A DNA stretch of 54,824 nucleotides, from the NCBI GenBank assembly GCA_035518635.1, contig DATIXI010000024.1:1-54824 (forward strand), written 5' to 3'. Of this stretch, positions 1 to 8,103 are shown one piece after another (position 1 is the stretch's first letter; every line of letters begins with the position of its first letter). A program made the translations under genes and the position numbers. The stretch comes from AC-32 sp035518635. Its GTDB lineage: Bacteria; Actinomycetota; Thermoleophilia; Gaiellales; Gaiellaceae. The notes under the pieces are model-generated. The model worked only from the letters and a program-made list of their open reading frames with translations. It did not search any database and was not told the origin of the DNA.

Positions 1-237
1 CTGCGCGAGCTTCACGAGCTGTGCCTGGTTGTTGGGTGCGAGCCAGACCCGGGCGTCGATGTGCTGCCCGCTCGGGACGGTCGCCGTCCTTGTCACGGCA
101 GGGACCCAGCTGGGCCGGCTCCCCTGGAGCGTCGTCCTCGAGGCCGGGCTACCGGCCCCGGCCGACCCGACGACGATCACTCCGATGACGAACATGCCGA
201 AAAGCGCGGCTGCGAGACGCAGGCGCAGAACTCTCAT
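1..237 (-). CDS. Sedolisin (S53) family peptidase, N-terminal fragment
   Basis: The N-terminal 79 residues of a gene that runs off the left edge. The protein starts MRVLRLRLAAALFGMF, a short basic stretch followed by a hydrophobic segment up to about residue 28, read as a secretion signal. From about residue 59 the sequence IDARVWLAPNNQAQLVKLAQ matches the pattern of the pro-kumamolisin activation propeptide, which in sedolisins is cut off outside the cell to release an acid serine-carboxyl protease. The catalytic Ser/Glu/Asp domain would lie outside the window, so activity cannot be judged. The ATG has a clear ribosome site, GGAGAGGAG, about 6 nt upstream. The nearest feature on the other side is the tRNA, transcribed divergently. 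Confidence 0.7.
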   Translation of the reverse strand, partial: MRVLRLRLAAALFGMFVIGVIVVGSAGAGSPASRTTLQGSRPSWVPAVTRTATVPSGQHIDARVWLAPNNQAQLVKLAQ

Positions 238-304
238 TGATGCTCCTCTCCCCTCGGTGGACTCCGCAAACTGCAGGGGCGATCCTGACCTATCGGGACC
301 GATA

Positions 305-333
305 TTGCAAAGTTGATCGACCAGATTTACAAA
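305..333 (+). promoter_or_regulatory. Candidate promoter of the tRNA-Val gene
   Basis: TTGCAA at 305-310 and TACAAA at 328-333 are separated by 17 bp, in a locally AT-rich stretch of otherwise GC-rich DNA. They would start transcription around 340, about 25 nt before the tRNA. Each hexamer matches the sigma-70-type consensus at four of six positions. Apart from this and the tRNA, the 316 bases between the protease start and the next gene show nothing I recognise. Confidence 0.4.
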
Positions 334-364
334 TTCGACGATCCGCTGGCTACCGTTCGGCCCG

Positions 365-437
365 GGGCGGTTAGCTCAGCTGGGAGAGCACCTGCCTTAC
401 AAGCAGGGGGTCGCAGGTTCGAGCCCTGCACCGCCCA
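365..437 (+). tRNA. tRNA-Val (anticodon TAC)
   Basis: A full cloverleaf can be drawn. The 7-bp acceptor stem is GGGCGGT/ACCGCCC, the D arm opens with GCTC, and the anticodon stem is CCTGC/GCAGG with loop CTTACAA, putting anticodon TAC at 398-400. The T arm is GCAGG-TTCGAGC-CCTGC, and the discriminator base is A437. The 3' CCA is not encoded and must be added enzymatically. The tRNA reads GUA/GUG valine codons. Confidence 0.97.
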
Positions 438-539
438 TCATCCCGTGGCCGAGGGCGTCGTCATCCGTCCCGAGCGCGAGGCCGACCACCCTAGGGCTGT
501 CGCCCGGGCCAGGATTCGCGTCCCGGGCGCCTCGTGTGC

Positions 540-545
540 AATACT
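540..545 (+). promoter_or_regulatory. Candidate -10 box of a leaderless promoter
   Basis: AATACT lies 7 nt before the ATG of the ArsR-type regulator gene, and no Shine-Dalgarno sequence is visible there. The spacing is right for transcription to begin at the A of the start codon. It matches TATAAT at four of six positions. Confidence 0.35.
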
Positions 546-552
546 GAACTAG

Positions 553-864
553 ATGGTTGAGTATCAGACCGGCATCAACCGCGCCTTTGCCGCCCTCGCC
601 GACCCCACCCGGCGCGCGGTCCTCGAACGGCTCGGCGCCGGCAGCGCCTCGATCAGCGAGCTCGCCGAGCCTTTCGGGATGTCGCTGACCGGGATGGCCA
701 AGCACATCCGGCTGCTCGAGGAGGCGGAGCTCGTCACATCGGAGAAGGTCGGCCGCGTCCGCAGGTGCATGCTCGTTCCGTACGCGTTCGAGGGCATCAG
801 CACCTGGCTGCAGCGGCTCGACCGGTTCGCACGGGTCGTGGAACGGACGAAAGGAGCACGATGA
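553..864 (+). CDS. ArsR-family winged-helix transcriptional regulator
   Basis: A 103-residue protein with an ArsR/SmtB-type winged helix covering most of its length: FAALADPTRRAVLERL opens the first helices, ISELAEPFGMSLTGMAKHIRLLEEAELV holds the recognition helix, and the wing follows with VRRCMLVPY. No metal-binding ELCxC motif is present, so it is not an obvious metal sensor. It heads a plus-strand operon with a DUF1801 protein, an SRPBCC protein and a DUF899 protein. That ArsR plus AHSA1/SRPBCC pairing is very common in actinobacteria, where the regulator controls its partner genes. The stop overlaps the next start as ATGA. The ligand is unknown. Confidence 0.88.
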   Translation: MVEYQTGINRAFAALADPTRRAVLERLGAGSASISELAEPFGMSLTGMAKHIRLLEEAELVTSEKVGRVRRCMLVPYAFEGISTWLQRLDRFARVVERTKGAR

Positions 865-1295
865 GCACCACTGCCAAGAAGGCCAAGGAGCAGAAGGGCG
901 AAGGATTCACGGCCGAGGAAAAGGCCGCGATGAGAGCGCGCGCCAAGGAGCTGAAGGCGGCCGAGGACGGGGAGAGCGCGCTGCGCGCGTCGCTGGCCGC
1001 GATGTCACCACCCGATCGAGCCATCGGCGAGCGGCTCCACGCGATCATCAGGGAGAGTGCGCCGGCCCTCGTGCCGAGGACCTGGTACGGGATGCCGGCC
1101 TACGCGAAGGACGGCAAGGTCGTCTGCTACTTCCGAAACGCGACGAAGTTCAAGGAGCGCTACGCGATGTTCGGCTTCAACGACAGCGCGAACCTCGACA
1201 AGGGCTCGATGTGGCCGGTCGCGTGGGCGCTCGAGAAGCTGACTCCGGCCGACGAGGCCAAGATCCGCGCCCTCGTGAAGAAGGCGGTGAGCTGA
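861..1295 (+). CDS. DUF1801 (YdhG-like) protein
   Basis: A 144-residue protein. The first 45 residues are rich in Lys, Glu and Ala and look like a charged helical extension. From about residue 55 it matches the DUF1801/YdhG fold (PDRAIGERLHAIIRESAP, then WYGMPAYAKDGKVVCYF), related to the iron-chaperone frataxin-like proteins of Bacillus. The biochemical role of the family is not settled. The ATG at 861 is preceded by AAGGAG at 851-856 and overlaps the regulator's stop by 4 nt, which fixes the start. It is probably co-expressed with the flanking ArsR and SRPBCC genes. Confidence 0.85.
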   Translation: MSTTAKKAKEQKGEGFTAEEKAAMRARAKELKAAEDGESALRASLAAMSPPDRAIGERLHAIIRESAPALVPRTWYGMPAYAKDGKVVCYFRNATKFKERYAMFGFNDSANLDKGSMWPVAWALEKLTPADEAKIRALVKKAVS

Positions 1296-1298
1296 GCG

Positions 1299-1727
1299 AT
1301 GAACGCCACCACCGTGAGCACCCCGAACGAGCTCGAGATCCGCGTCGAGCGGGTGTTCGACGCGCCGCGCGCGCACGTCTTCTCCGTCTGGACCGACCCG
1401 GCGCTGATCCCCGAGTGGTGGGGAGACGGCACCGTCGTCGAGGAGATGGACGTCCGCCCCGGCGGCATCTGGCGCTTCCGGACCGCCTTTGGCGTCGTCG
1501 AGGGCGAGTTCCGCGAGGTCGAGCCGCCCGAGCGCCTCGTGCAGACGTTCCAGAACCACCTGCAGACGCTCGAGTTCGAGGACCTCGGCGAGCAGACGAG
1601 GCTGACCCAGACGATGCGCTTCGACACGACCGACGAGCGCGACACCACCATGCAGTACGGCGTCGAGGAGGGCGCGAAGGCCGGCTTCGCGCGGGTCGAC
1701 AGGGTGCTTGAGAAGATCGCAGCGTGA
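1299..1727 (+). CDS. SRPBCC / AHSA1-type protein
   Basis: A 142-residue single-domain protein of the START/SRPBCC superfamily (AHSA1 branch). Typical landmarks are IRVERVFDAPRAHVFSVWTD near the N-terminus, PEWWGDGTVVEEMDVRPGG and WRFRT in the middle, and the long C-terminal helix AGFARVDRVLEKIA. These helix-grip folds bind hydrophobic ligands in a deep cavity; no substrate can be named here. It starts 3 nt after the DUF1801 stop and belongs to the ArsR-led operon, a frequent arrangement for this family. Confidence 0.9.
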   Translation: MNATTVSTPNELEIRVERVFDAPRAHVFSVWTDPALIPEWWGDGTVVEEMDVRPGGIWRFRTAFGVVEGEFREVEPPERLVQTFQNHLQTLEFEDLGEQTRLTQTMRFDTTDERDTTMQYGVEEGAKAGFARVDRVLEKIAA

Positions 1728-1737
1728 GGCCGGGGCG

Positions 1738-2478
1738 ATGACGATCGATCACGAGGTCGTGACCCGCGAGGAGTGGGCTGCGGCCCGCGACGAGCTGCTC
1801 GCTCGCGAGAAAGAGCACACCCGCCTCGGAGACGAGCTGGCCCGGCAGCGGCGGGAGCTGCCCTGGGTCCGCATCGAGAAGGCGTACGAGTTCGACACGG
1901 TCGACGGCGCCCGCACGCTCGCGGAGCTGTTCGACGGGCGGAGCCAGCTGCTCGTGTACCACTTCATGTTCGGCCCGAGCTACCAGGCAGGCTGCCCCAC
2001 CTGCTCCTCGATGGCGGACACCGTCGACGGCGCCCTCCCGCACCTCCACGCGCGCGACGTGACGATGACGTTCGTCTCGCAAGCGCCCCTGGAGAAGCTT
2101 CAGGCCTACAGGCGGCGGATGGGGTGGCAGATGCCATGGGCCTCGTCGGCGGACAGCGCCTTCAACTTCGACCTCGGCTACTCACGCACCGAGGAGCAGA
2201 CCCGCGAGTCGTTCGCGCCGATGCTCGAGGCGGGGCCGTCGCCGATCCTCGAGCACAACGCGAGCTCGAGCGGCACAGACGTGACCGGCTACCTGACCGA
2301 GGGCCCGGGCCTCAGCGCGTTCGTCCTCGACGACGGCACCGTGTACCAGACGTACGGCACCACGGCCCGCGGCCTCGAGTTTCTGATGGGCTACTACGGC
2401 ATCCTCGACCGGGCACCGAGGGGACGGGACGAAGGCGACCGCTCTCAGGTCTGGCTCCGCCGGCACGACGAGTACTAG
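1738..2478 (+). CDS. DUF899 thioredoxin-like protein
   Basis: A 246-residue protein of the DUF899 family, a thioredoxin-fold group annotated as dithiol-disulfide oxidoreductase-like. The hallmark is HFMFGPSYQAGCPTCSSMAD, with Cys86 and Cys89 in a CxxC arrangement, followed by the conserved WQMPWASS and FNFD segments and the late TYGTTARGLEFLMGYY. It is the last gene of the ArsR-led operon, starting 10 nt after the SRPBCC stop. Its TAG stop is shared with the opposing gene: the two stops overlap in the palindrome CTAG (2475-2478). The substrate is unknown. Confidence 0.88.
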   Translation: MTIDHEVVTREEWAAARDELLAREKEHTRLGDELARQRRELPWVRIEKAYEFDTVDGARTLAELFDGRSQLLVYHFMFGPSYQAGCPTCSSMADTVDGALPHLHARDVTMTFVSQAPLEKLQAYRRRMGWQMPWASSADSAFNFDLGYSRTEEQTRESFAPMLEAGPSPILEHNASSSGTDVTGYLTEGPGLSAFVLDDGTVYQTYGTTARGLEFLMGYYGILDRAPRGRDEGDRSQVWLRRHDEY

Positions 2479-3593
2479 ACAGCCTCCGAGACCTGTTTCT
2501 CCGGCGGCCGGCCGGCCTTGAACGTCGCGGCGGCGGCCAGACCGAGCACGAGCGTCGGCACGACGGTCAGGAAGCGGTAGACGAGTGTCGCGGCGACCGC
2601 CTCGGCGTTCGTCGCGCCGAAGCCGACGAGCGCCCCGGTCAGCCCGAGCTCGACGAAGCCGATGCCGCCGGGAGTGATCGCGATCGACGAGAGCACCCGC
2701 GACAGCGCCCAGGCCGCGAACGCCTCGACGACCGTCACGTCGGCGCGCGTCACGTCGACGGCCCGCAGCGAGAGAAGCAGCACGAGGAACACCGACAGGT
2801 GGTTCGCGAGAGTGGCCAGCGTGAGGAACCACCAGCGTGAGCGGATGAGCACGATCGCCTCCGCGCGGAAGCGGACGAAGCCCTCGCCGTTCCACTTCAC
2901 GGGCGCCTTGTGGACGAGCTGCTTGCACCAGCTCGCGAACCGGGCGGCCCTGTCCCCCACGCGGCGCGCGAGCTGCGCGCTCGAGAGCCCGATTGCGAAC
3001 CCGGCGACGATGACGCAAAAGGCGATCAGCGCGGCGACCGCGACCCATTCGATCGTGCGGTTCCGACCTCCCTCGGCGACGAGCCCGGCGACCGCGAAGA
3101 TCGGGACGCCGAGGATGACGAGCTGGTTCCAGATCCCCGTGACGGCGACCGCAAGGCCGACCGGCCGTCCCTCGAAGCCCCACCACCTGAGCATCGCGAA
3201 CGACGTCGCCATCCCGGGCGCGGCGCCCCCGGGAGCCACCATCGTGATCGCCGTCGAGGAGAGCGTGACCCGGGAGGCCTGCATGAAGGAGAGCCCGGGG
3301 AGAGCCGCCATCCAGGGCGGGCCGTTCGTCGCGGCGTTGAGCAGCGCGGAGAGGAGCAGGACGACGATCCACGGCCACGAGAGCCCCTTGACGACGTCCC
3401 AGACCTGGCCGTACGCGGCGATCTTCGGGAGCACGAACGCGAACGTCAGCGCGATCACCGCAACCGAGACGGCGATCATCGCCCAGCGCTTCCACCCCGT
3501 CCGCTTCTTCTTCCGGGCCTCCTCGAGCTCGACCCGGACGAGCTCGTCCTCCGGGTGCTCGGAGAGCGCGGCCTCGATCTCGGGACCCGACAC
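2475..3593 (-). CDS. Lysylphosphatidylglycerol synthase-type flippase domain (UPF0104) membrane protein
   Basis: A 372-residue integral membrane protein. After a charged cytoplasmic N-terminus (about 40 residues ending EEARKKKRTGWKRW) it has roughly eight hydrophobic segments and the family hallmark ITPGGIGFVELGLTGALVGFG near residue 320. This is the YbhN / MprF N-terminal (flippase-like) fold without an aminoacyl-transferase domain, so a role in lipid or glycolipid translocation is possible but not shown. I chose the GTG at 3593 because a TACTCT hexamer sits exactly 6 nt before it, consistent with leaderless transcription; no good Shine-Dalgarno is present. It diverges from the cyclase-type regulator. 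Confidence 0.85.
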   Translation of the reverse strand: MSGPEIEAALSEHPEDELVRVELEEARKKKRTGWKRWAMIAVSVAVIALTFAFVLPKIAAYGQVWDVVKGLSWPWIVVLLLSALLNAATNGPPWMAALPGLSFMQASRVTLSSTAITMVAPGGAAPGMATSFAMLRWWGFEGRPVGLAVAVTGIWNQLVILGVPIFAVAGLVAEGGRNRTIEWVAVAALIAFCVIVAGFAIGLSSAQLARRVGDRAARFASWCKQLVHKAPVKWNGEGFVRFRAEAIVLIRSRWWFLTLATLANHLSVFLVLLLSLRAVDVTRADVTVVEAFAAWALSRVLSSIAITPGGIGFVELGLTGALVGFGATNAEAVAATLVYRFLTVVPTLVLGLAAAATFKAGRPPEKQVSEAV

Positions 3594-3599
3594 GTCCTG

Positions 3600-3605
3600 A
3601 GAGTA
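3600..3605 (-). promoter_or_regulatory. Candidate -10 box of a leaderless promoter
   Basis: On the minus strand, TACTCT followed by 6 nt (CAGGAC) leads straight into the GTG of the flippase-domain gene. The TAnnnT pattern and spacing recur at other operon heads in the window. Confidence 0.45.
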
Positions 3606-3671
3606 GCGTCGGCTCTGCGCGCCGAACGGCCCGGGCTGGAACGCCGCCCGCCGCCCTGCGAGGATCGTCTC

Positions 3672-6407
3672 GTGGCCGAGGCTCTCGATCGCCGGCTTCT
3701 TGCCGTGATGTTCACGGACATGGCCGGATACACCGCGTTGCTGCAGACCGACGAGCGTATCGCGGTCGACAGGCGGGAGCGGTACTGGACCGCGCTCGAG
3801 CGTCAGCACGAGGCGTTCGGAGGGACGATCGTGCAGCGCCTCGGAGACGGGAGCGTGAGCATGTTCCCGAGCTCGCTCGCCGCCGTGCAGGCGGCGGTTG
3901 CGATCCAGCAGGAGCTCGCGCGGCGGCAGGTTCAGGTTCGCATCGGCGTGCACGTGGGCGACGTGATCGTCGAGCGGGAGCGTCTTACGGGCGACGCCGT
4001 CAACGTCGCGGCACGGATCGAGTCGTTCGCGGTTGCCGGGGGCGTCCTGCTGTCGGACGCAGCCCACGAGCAGATCAAGAACCGGGGCGATATCGAGCTC
4101 GTGGCGCTGGGACGGTTCAGGCTGAAGAACGTCGGCCGCCCGTTCGAGCTGTACGCGGTTTCGGCGGACGGCCTGGTCGTACCGGATCCGGGAGCGCTGG
4201 ACGGCAAGGGCGAGCGCTTCGCGAGCCTTCCGAGCGCCCTCCCCACACCCTCGGCGCCGCTCGTCGGGCGCACGGACGAGGTGGCCTCCCTCGTCGACCT
4301 CGTCCGGAACCATCGAGTAGTCACGATCACCGGGCCAGGCGGAATCGGGAAGACGCGGGTTCTCGCCGAGCTCGGGCGCGTCCTGGCGCCCGAGTTCCTG
4401 GACGGTCTCGCGTTCGTCCCGTTGGCGGACGTCTCCGAGCCCGATGCCTTCGTGCCCGCTCTCGCGAATGCGCTGGACGCCAAGGAGGCGGAGGACAGAA
4501 CACTCCGCGACGGCATCGTCTCCCTGATCGGCGACCGGAAGGCATTGCTCCTCCTGGACAACCTCGAGCAGATCGTCACCGTCGCCCCCGAGGTGGCGGA
4601 CCTGATCGAGCGCTGCCCCTCGCTGCGGATCGCAATCACGAGCAGGACGCTGCTCAAGATCGAAGCGGAACGCGAGTACCCGCTCGGCCCGCTCGCCGTC
4701 CCTCCGTCGTCGGCGGAAGGATCGGCGGAGTCGCTCCTGGACTACTCGGCGGCCGCGCTTCTGGTAGAGCGCGCGAGGACGGCGAAGACCTCGTTCGAGG
4801 TGACCGCGGCGAACGCCGAGGCGATCGGCGCCGTCTGCCGGAGGCTCGACGGCCTGCCCCTCGCCCTCGAGCTGGCCGGCGCTCGCCTGCGGCTGCTGTC
4901 GCCCGAGGCGCTCCTGGAGCGGCTCGACCACGCGCTCGAAGTGCTCACGTCCGGCCGCCGCGACAGCCCTGGGAGGCAGCAAACGCTGCGGGCGACCATC
5001 GACTGGAGCCATTCGATCCTGACCGAGCCCGAGCAGCGGCTCTTCCGGCGGCTGGCGGTGTTCGCCGCAGGCTTCACGGTCGCGGACGTCGAGGCCGTCT
5101 GTGCCGACGCGGGCGCGACGGCTCTCGACGAGCTGGAATCGCTCGTCGACAAGGCGCTCGTCCAGCCGGAGGCGGACGACCGCCTCCGGCTGCTGGAGAC
5201 GATTCGGGAGTACGCACAGGAGCGGCTCGACGCCGCGGGCGAGACAGACGAGATCGCGCTGAGGCACGCGCATCGGTATGCCGCGCTCGCCCGGGAGATT
5301 CGCGACGGGATCGAGGGCACCGCACAGCGGGCGTCCATCGAATGTGGCCTCGCGGACGAGGCCAACCTCGAGGCCGCACTCGGAACACTCCTCTTGGCCG
5401 CGGGCGGCGGCGACGCCGAGTCGCGTGAGCTGGGCCTCCAGCTGTGCGGCGACCTGTGGCTGTACTGGCACATCCGCGGAAAGCACCTCACCGCCGGCGA
5501 GTACGTCGCCTCCTTCCTCGAGGCGGGCGAGGACGGCGCACCTACCCTCGGCCGCACCGGCGCGCTCATCACGGCCGGGCTCGCATCGTGGACGCTCGGA
5601 GCCTACGAACGGGCGAACGAGGACTGGGCCGAGGCCCATCGCCTCGCGATGGAGCTCGATGCGGCGCGCGAGCTCAGCATCTCCGGAATCTGCTGCGGGC
5701 TCGGGCTGCTCGGAATGGACCTCGAAGCCGCGGCCGGGTGGACGCGCGAGAGCAGCGAGAGGAGCCGCGCGGCCGGGTTCACCTGGGCCGAGGGCTTTTC
5801 TTCGAGCTTCGAGGGCATCGTCCAGGCGCTCACGGGAGACACCGACGCAGCGAAGGCTTCGTCCGAGCACGGGCTCGAGATCCAACGGAGACTCGGCGAC
5901 CACGAGGGAGCGGGTCTCTCCCTCGGCGCCCTCGCCCAGCTGGCGGCCGGTCGCGGGGACCTGGCCGAGGCTCTCGACCTCTACGCGCAGTCGCTCGCCG
6001 AGTTCGAGGCGATCGGCGACCGCGCGGAGGAGGCCCGGATCCTCTCGGAGATGGCCTGGACGCATCTCGGGGCCGAAGACGCCGCCGCTGCGCGCCGGTA
6101 TTTCCTCGAGTCCGTGCGGGCGTACACCGACGTCGCGAGCACCCGTGGCGTCGGACTCTCGCTGGTCGGGCTCGCCGCCGCAAAGGCAGTCGAGGGCCGG
6201 CCGGCCACGGCCGTGCAGATCGCCGCGGCCGCGGAGGTCTACGCCGGCGAGGAAGGCATCGTCAACGTCTATTCCGAGGATTCATCCGGGCGCGAGCTCA
6301 TCGATCGCGCGCGGGCCTCGCTTGCCCCCGGCGACGCGTCGCGGGCGACCGAGGCGGGCCGCAAGCTCACGATCGCGGAAGCGCTCGCCCTGGCGCGCTC
6401 CGCGTGA
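3672..6407 (+). CDS. Class III adenylate/guanylate cyclase fused to NB-ARC-type ATPase and TPR repeats
   Basis: A 911-residue multidomain signalling protein. Residues 5-160 form a class III cyclase domain: metal-binding Asp16 in AVMFTDMAGY, Asp59 in RLGDGSVSMF, and the transition-state pair Asn111/Arg115 in GDAVNVAARIE, so the key residues for cAMP or cGMP synthesis appear present. A P-loop ATPase follows, with Walker A GPGGIGKTR near residue 220 and Walker B ALLLLDNLEQI near residue 290, then the winged-helix region of AfsR/LuxR-like STAND proteins. The last 300 residues are TPR-like repeats. No transmembrane segment is seen, so it is probably cytosolic. The GTG start places the cyclase domain right at the N-terminus, as is usual in this family. 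It ends 4 bp from a convergent gene. Confidence 0.88.
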   Translation: MAEALDRRLLAVMFTDMAGYTALLQTDERIAVDRRERYWTALERQHEAFGGTIVQRLGDGSVSMFPSSLAAVQAAVAIQQELARRQVQVRIGVHVGDVIVERERLTGDAVNVAARIESFAVAGGVLLSDAAHEQIKNRGDIELVALGRFRLKNVGRPFELYAVSADGLVVPDPGALDGKGERFASLPSALPTPSAPLVGRTDEVASLVDLVRNHRVVTITGPGGIGKTRVLAELGRVLAPEFLDGLAFVPLADVSEPDAFVPALANALDAKEAEDRTLRDGIVSLIGDRKALLLLDNLEQIVTVAPEVADLIERCPSLRIAITSRTLLKIEAEREYPLGPLAVPPSSAEGSAESLLDYSAAALLVERARTAKTSFEVTAANAEAIGAVCRRLDGLPLALELAGARLRLLSPEALLERLDHALEVLTSGRRDSPGRQQTLRATIDWSHSILTEPEQRLFRRLAVFAAGFTVADVEAVCADAGATALDELESLVDKALVQPEADDRLRLLETIREYAQERLDAAGETDEIALRHAHRYAALAREIRDGIEGTAQRASIECGLADEANLEAALGTLLLAAGGGDAESRELGLQLCGDLWLYWHIRGKHLTAGEYVASFLEAGEDGAPTLGRTGALITAGLASWTLGAYERANEDWAEAHRLAMELDAARELSISGICCGLGLLGMDLEAAAGWTRESSERSRAAGFTWAEGFSSSFEGIVQALTGDTDAAKASSEHGLEIQRRLGDHEGAGLSLGALAQLAAGRGDLAEALDLYAQSLAEFEAIGDRAEEARILSEMAWTHLGAEDAAAARRYFLESVRAYTDVASTRGVGLSLVGLAAAKAVEGRPATAVQIAAAAEVYAGEEGIVNVYSEDSSGRELIDRARASLAPGDASRATEAGRKLTIAEALALARSA

Positions 6408-6411
6408 ATTG

Positions 6412-7335
6412 TCATGCGCGAAACGGCGTCGGGCAGGCGGCGATCCTCGGGATCGAGAAGCGCGCGATCGTGCCGAACTGGGGCGCAGGCTTGCAGGCCT
6501 GCGCGACTCCCGCGTCACAGGCGACGGAGAGGAAGATGAACGCGTCCTCGGGCGAGAAGCCGTGCTCGTCGACGAGCAGGCGCGCCGCCTCCTCCGAGAC
6601 GAGCCGGAGCGCCTCGTCGAAGTCGTCGGCGGTTGCGTGCGGGAGCCAGCGGTCCGCGAGCTCGGTCACCGGCCAGGTGGCCTGCTTGCCCTTCACGAGG
6701 TCGAAGCGGACGTCGACCTCCCCCGCGATCTCGACGCCCGTGAAGCAGATCTCGCCGTCGCCCATCGAGGCGTGCATGTCGCCGACCGCGAACATCCCGC
6801 CGGGCTGACGCACCGGGAAGCAGATTCGCGCGCCCTTGCCGTGCAGGTGGTCGTCGAGGTTGCCGCCGTGGCGCCCGGCGAGCCCGTTCGACAGCTCCTC
6901 CCCGTCGGTGGCGACGCCGACGACGCCGACCATCGGCCGCGCCGGGAACGAGACGCGGTCGTTCATCCGGATCTGGCCGTCGCGCACCTCGAACATCCGC
7001 GTGAGCGGCGCGTCGACCTGCTCGATCAGCTGGCCGAAGCCCGGAATCAGCGTCGCCACTCCCCACTCGATCGGCCGCACGTCGAGGATCTCCGCCACGA
7101 GCGAGTCGCCGGGCTCCGCACCGACGACAGCCACGGGCCCGGTCGCGCTGTTGATCCGCTCGAGGTCGATCTCGGTGACGAGGTCGTCCTCGCTCTGGAT
7201 CTGGCCCGTGAAGCAGTCGTTCGTCTCGAACGTGACCGTGTCGCCGGGCTGGACCTCGAGCACCGGCTCGAGCTCCGGCCCGAACGACCAGATCACCTGG
7301 TCGCGCGAAAGGCGATGCGCGGCAGCGACGGCCAT
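6412..7335 (-). CDS. Acetamidase/formamidase family protein
   Basis: A 307-residue cytosolic protein of the FmdA/AmdA family, which hydrolyses formamide or short amides to the acid and ammonia. Conserved stretches include VLEVQPGDTVTFETNDCFTG, the PARPMVGVVGVA segment, NLDDHLHGKGARICFPV and FAVGDMHASMGDGEI, where His and Asp residues bind the metal. The C-terminal FIFLSVACDAGVAQA is also typical. Length fits the family (about 300-410). No ABC uptake genes for amides adjoin it, so the real substrate is open. It is transcribed divergently from exoD across a 123-bp gap holding a small palindrome. Confidence 0.87.
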   Translation of the reverse strand: MAVAAAHRLSRDQVIWSFGPELEPVLEVQPGDTVTFETNDCFTGQIQSEDDLVTEIDLERINSATGPVAVVGAEPGDSLVAEILDVRPIEWGVATLIPGFGQLIEQVDAPLTRMFEVRDGQIRMNDRVSFPARPMVGVVGVATDGEELSNGLAGRHGGNLDDHLHGKGARICFPVRQPGGMFAVGDMHASMGDGEICFTGVEIAGEVDVRFDLVKGKQATWPVTELADRWLPHATADDFDEALRLVSEEAARLLVDEHGFSPEDAFIFLSVACDAGVAQACKPAPQFGTIARFSIPRIAACPTPFRA

Positions 7336-7352
7336 CTACGCGCACTCGAGCG

Positions 7353-7369
7353 CGGGATCCAAGATCCCG
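7353..7369. promoter_or_regulatory. Palindrome between the amidase and ExoD genes (possible operator)
   Basis: CGGGATC-CAA-GATCCCG forms a perfect 7-bp inverted repeat with a 3-nt centre, 18 bp upstream of the amidase start on the minus strand. It could be an operator or a 5' hairpin. No U-tract follows on either strand, so it is not a standard terminator. Confidence 0.35.
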
Positions 7370-7458
7370 GCGATCGGGTCACCCGCGTTCGAGATCATCA
7401 CCGAGATGGCCAGGAGCCGAGTCTGACCGATGCCCAGCGAGCCGCGCAAGAGGCACAT

Positions 7459-8061
7459 ATGAGCGCCAGCGCCCGGTTCAGCGACGAGCTCGAGCGCTGG
7501 CTGCGCAGCGACGAGCCGAAGACGCTCGGCGCGATGACCGAGGTGTTCGGGGAGCGGAGCTTTGCCGTTGCGATCCTCGTGCTGATGTTCGTCCCTGCGC
7601 TGCCGCTGCCGACGGCCGGCGTCTCTCACGTCTTCGAGCTGATCACGGTCGTGCTAGCCGCGCAGATGGTGCTCGGCCGGAAGATGGTCTGGCTTCCCGA
7701 GAGGTGGCGGCACCGGAAGCTCGGCGAGGCCACGACGGAGAAGGCGATCCCGTTCATCGTCCGGCGGATCCGCCAGGTCGAGCGGTTCTCGCGCCCTCGC
7801 GCCGCCTGGCTGTTCGCGCTGGGCCTGGTCGACCGGCTGCTCGGCCTCGTGCTGATCGTGTTCGCGGTCAGCGCCGCGCTCGCCCCGCCGTTCTCGGGGC
7901 TCGACACGTTCCCCGCCCTCGGCGCGGTCCTGGTCGCGCTCGCGCTCATCCTCGAGGACGCTGTCGTCCTCGCGCTGGGCCTCCTCGTGGGGACGGGCGG
8001 CGTCGTCCTCATCTTCACGATCGGGGCCGCAGTGGTGCGGCTCCTCGAGCGACTGCTCTAA
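7459..8061 (+). CDS. ExoD-family membrane protein
   Basis: A 200-residue protein of the exopolysaccharide synthesis ExoD family. The N-terminal cytoplasmic part carries FSDELERWL and TLGAMTEVFGERSFAVAILVLM. Hydrophobic segments follow, with the conserved PALPLPTAGVSHVFE motif, a charged loop (RWRHRKLGE) and two more long hydrophobic segments (about 125-150 and 155-190). In Sinorhizobium, ExoD is needed for normal exopolysaccharide and alkali tolerance; its molecular activity is not known. The ATG at 7459 has AGAGG about 5 nt upstream. No other exopolysaccharide gene is near. Confidence 0.87.
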   Translation: MSASARFSDELERWLRSDEPKTLGAMTEVFGERSFAVAILVLMFVPALPLPTAGVSHVFELITVVLAAQMVLGRKMVWLPERWRHRKLGEATTEKAIPFIVRRIRQVERFSRPRAAWLFALGLVDRLLGLVLIVFAVSAALAPPFSGLDTFPALGAVLVALALILEDAVVLALGLLVGTGGVVLIFTIGAAVVRLLERLL

Positions 8062-8071
8062 CCGGCGGCGG

Positions 8072-8099
8072 ATCAATCCATAAAACTACTTTGATGTAT
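8072..8099 (+). promoter_or_regulatory. Candidate ArsR operator/promoter of the arsenic-chromate operon
   Basis: A markedly AT-rich patch just before the ArsR-ArsC fusion gene. It holds ATCAA (8072-8076) and its exact inverse TTGAT (8091-8095) 14 nt apart. An overlapping partial dyad, 8080-8099, begins ATA and ends TAT with six of ten mirrored positions paired. ArsR/SmtB repressors bind AT-rich imperfect dyads of this sort, so autoregulation is the natural reading. Confidence 0.5.
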
Positions 8100-8103
8100 T
8101 CTG

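Noticed and set aside
365..437. Integration site at the tRNA-Val 3' end
   Set aside because: No repeat of the tRNA 3' end and no integrase gene occur in the window.
2910..3671. Upstream extension of the cyclase gene in the plus strand
   Set aside because: The extension is low-complexity antisense to the flippase-domain gene; the cyclase fold begins right after GTG 3672.
2475..6065. A 3.6-kb open frame on the minus strand that extends the flippase-domain gene upstream through the cyclase gene
   Set aside because: Only the part up to 3593 resembles a protein family; the rest is antisense to the cyclase-ATPase-TPR gene and reads as arginine/glutamate-rich GC-frame noise.
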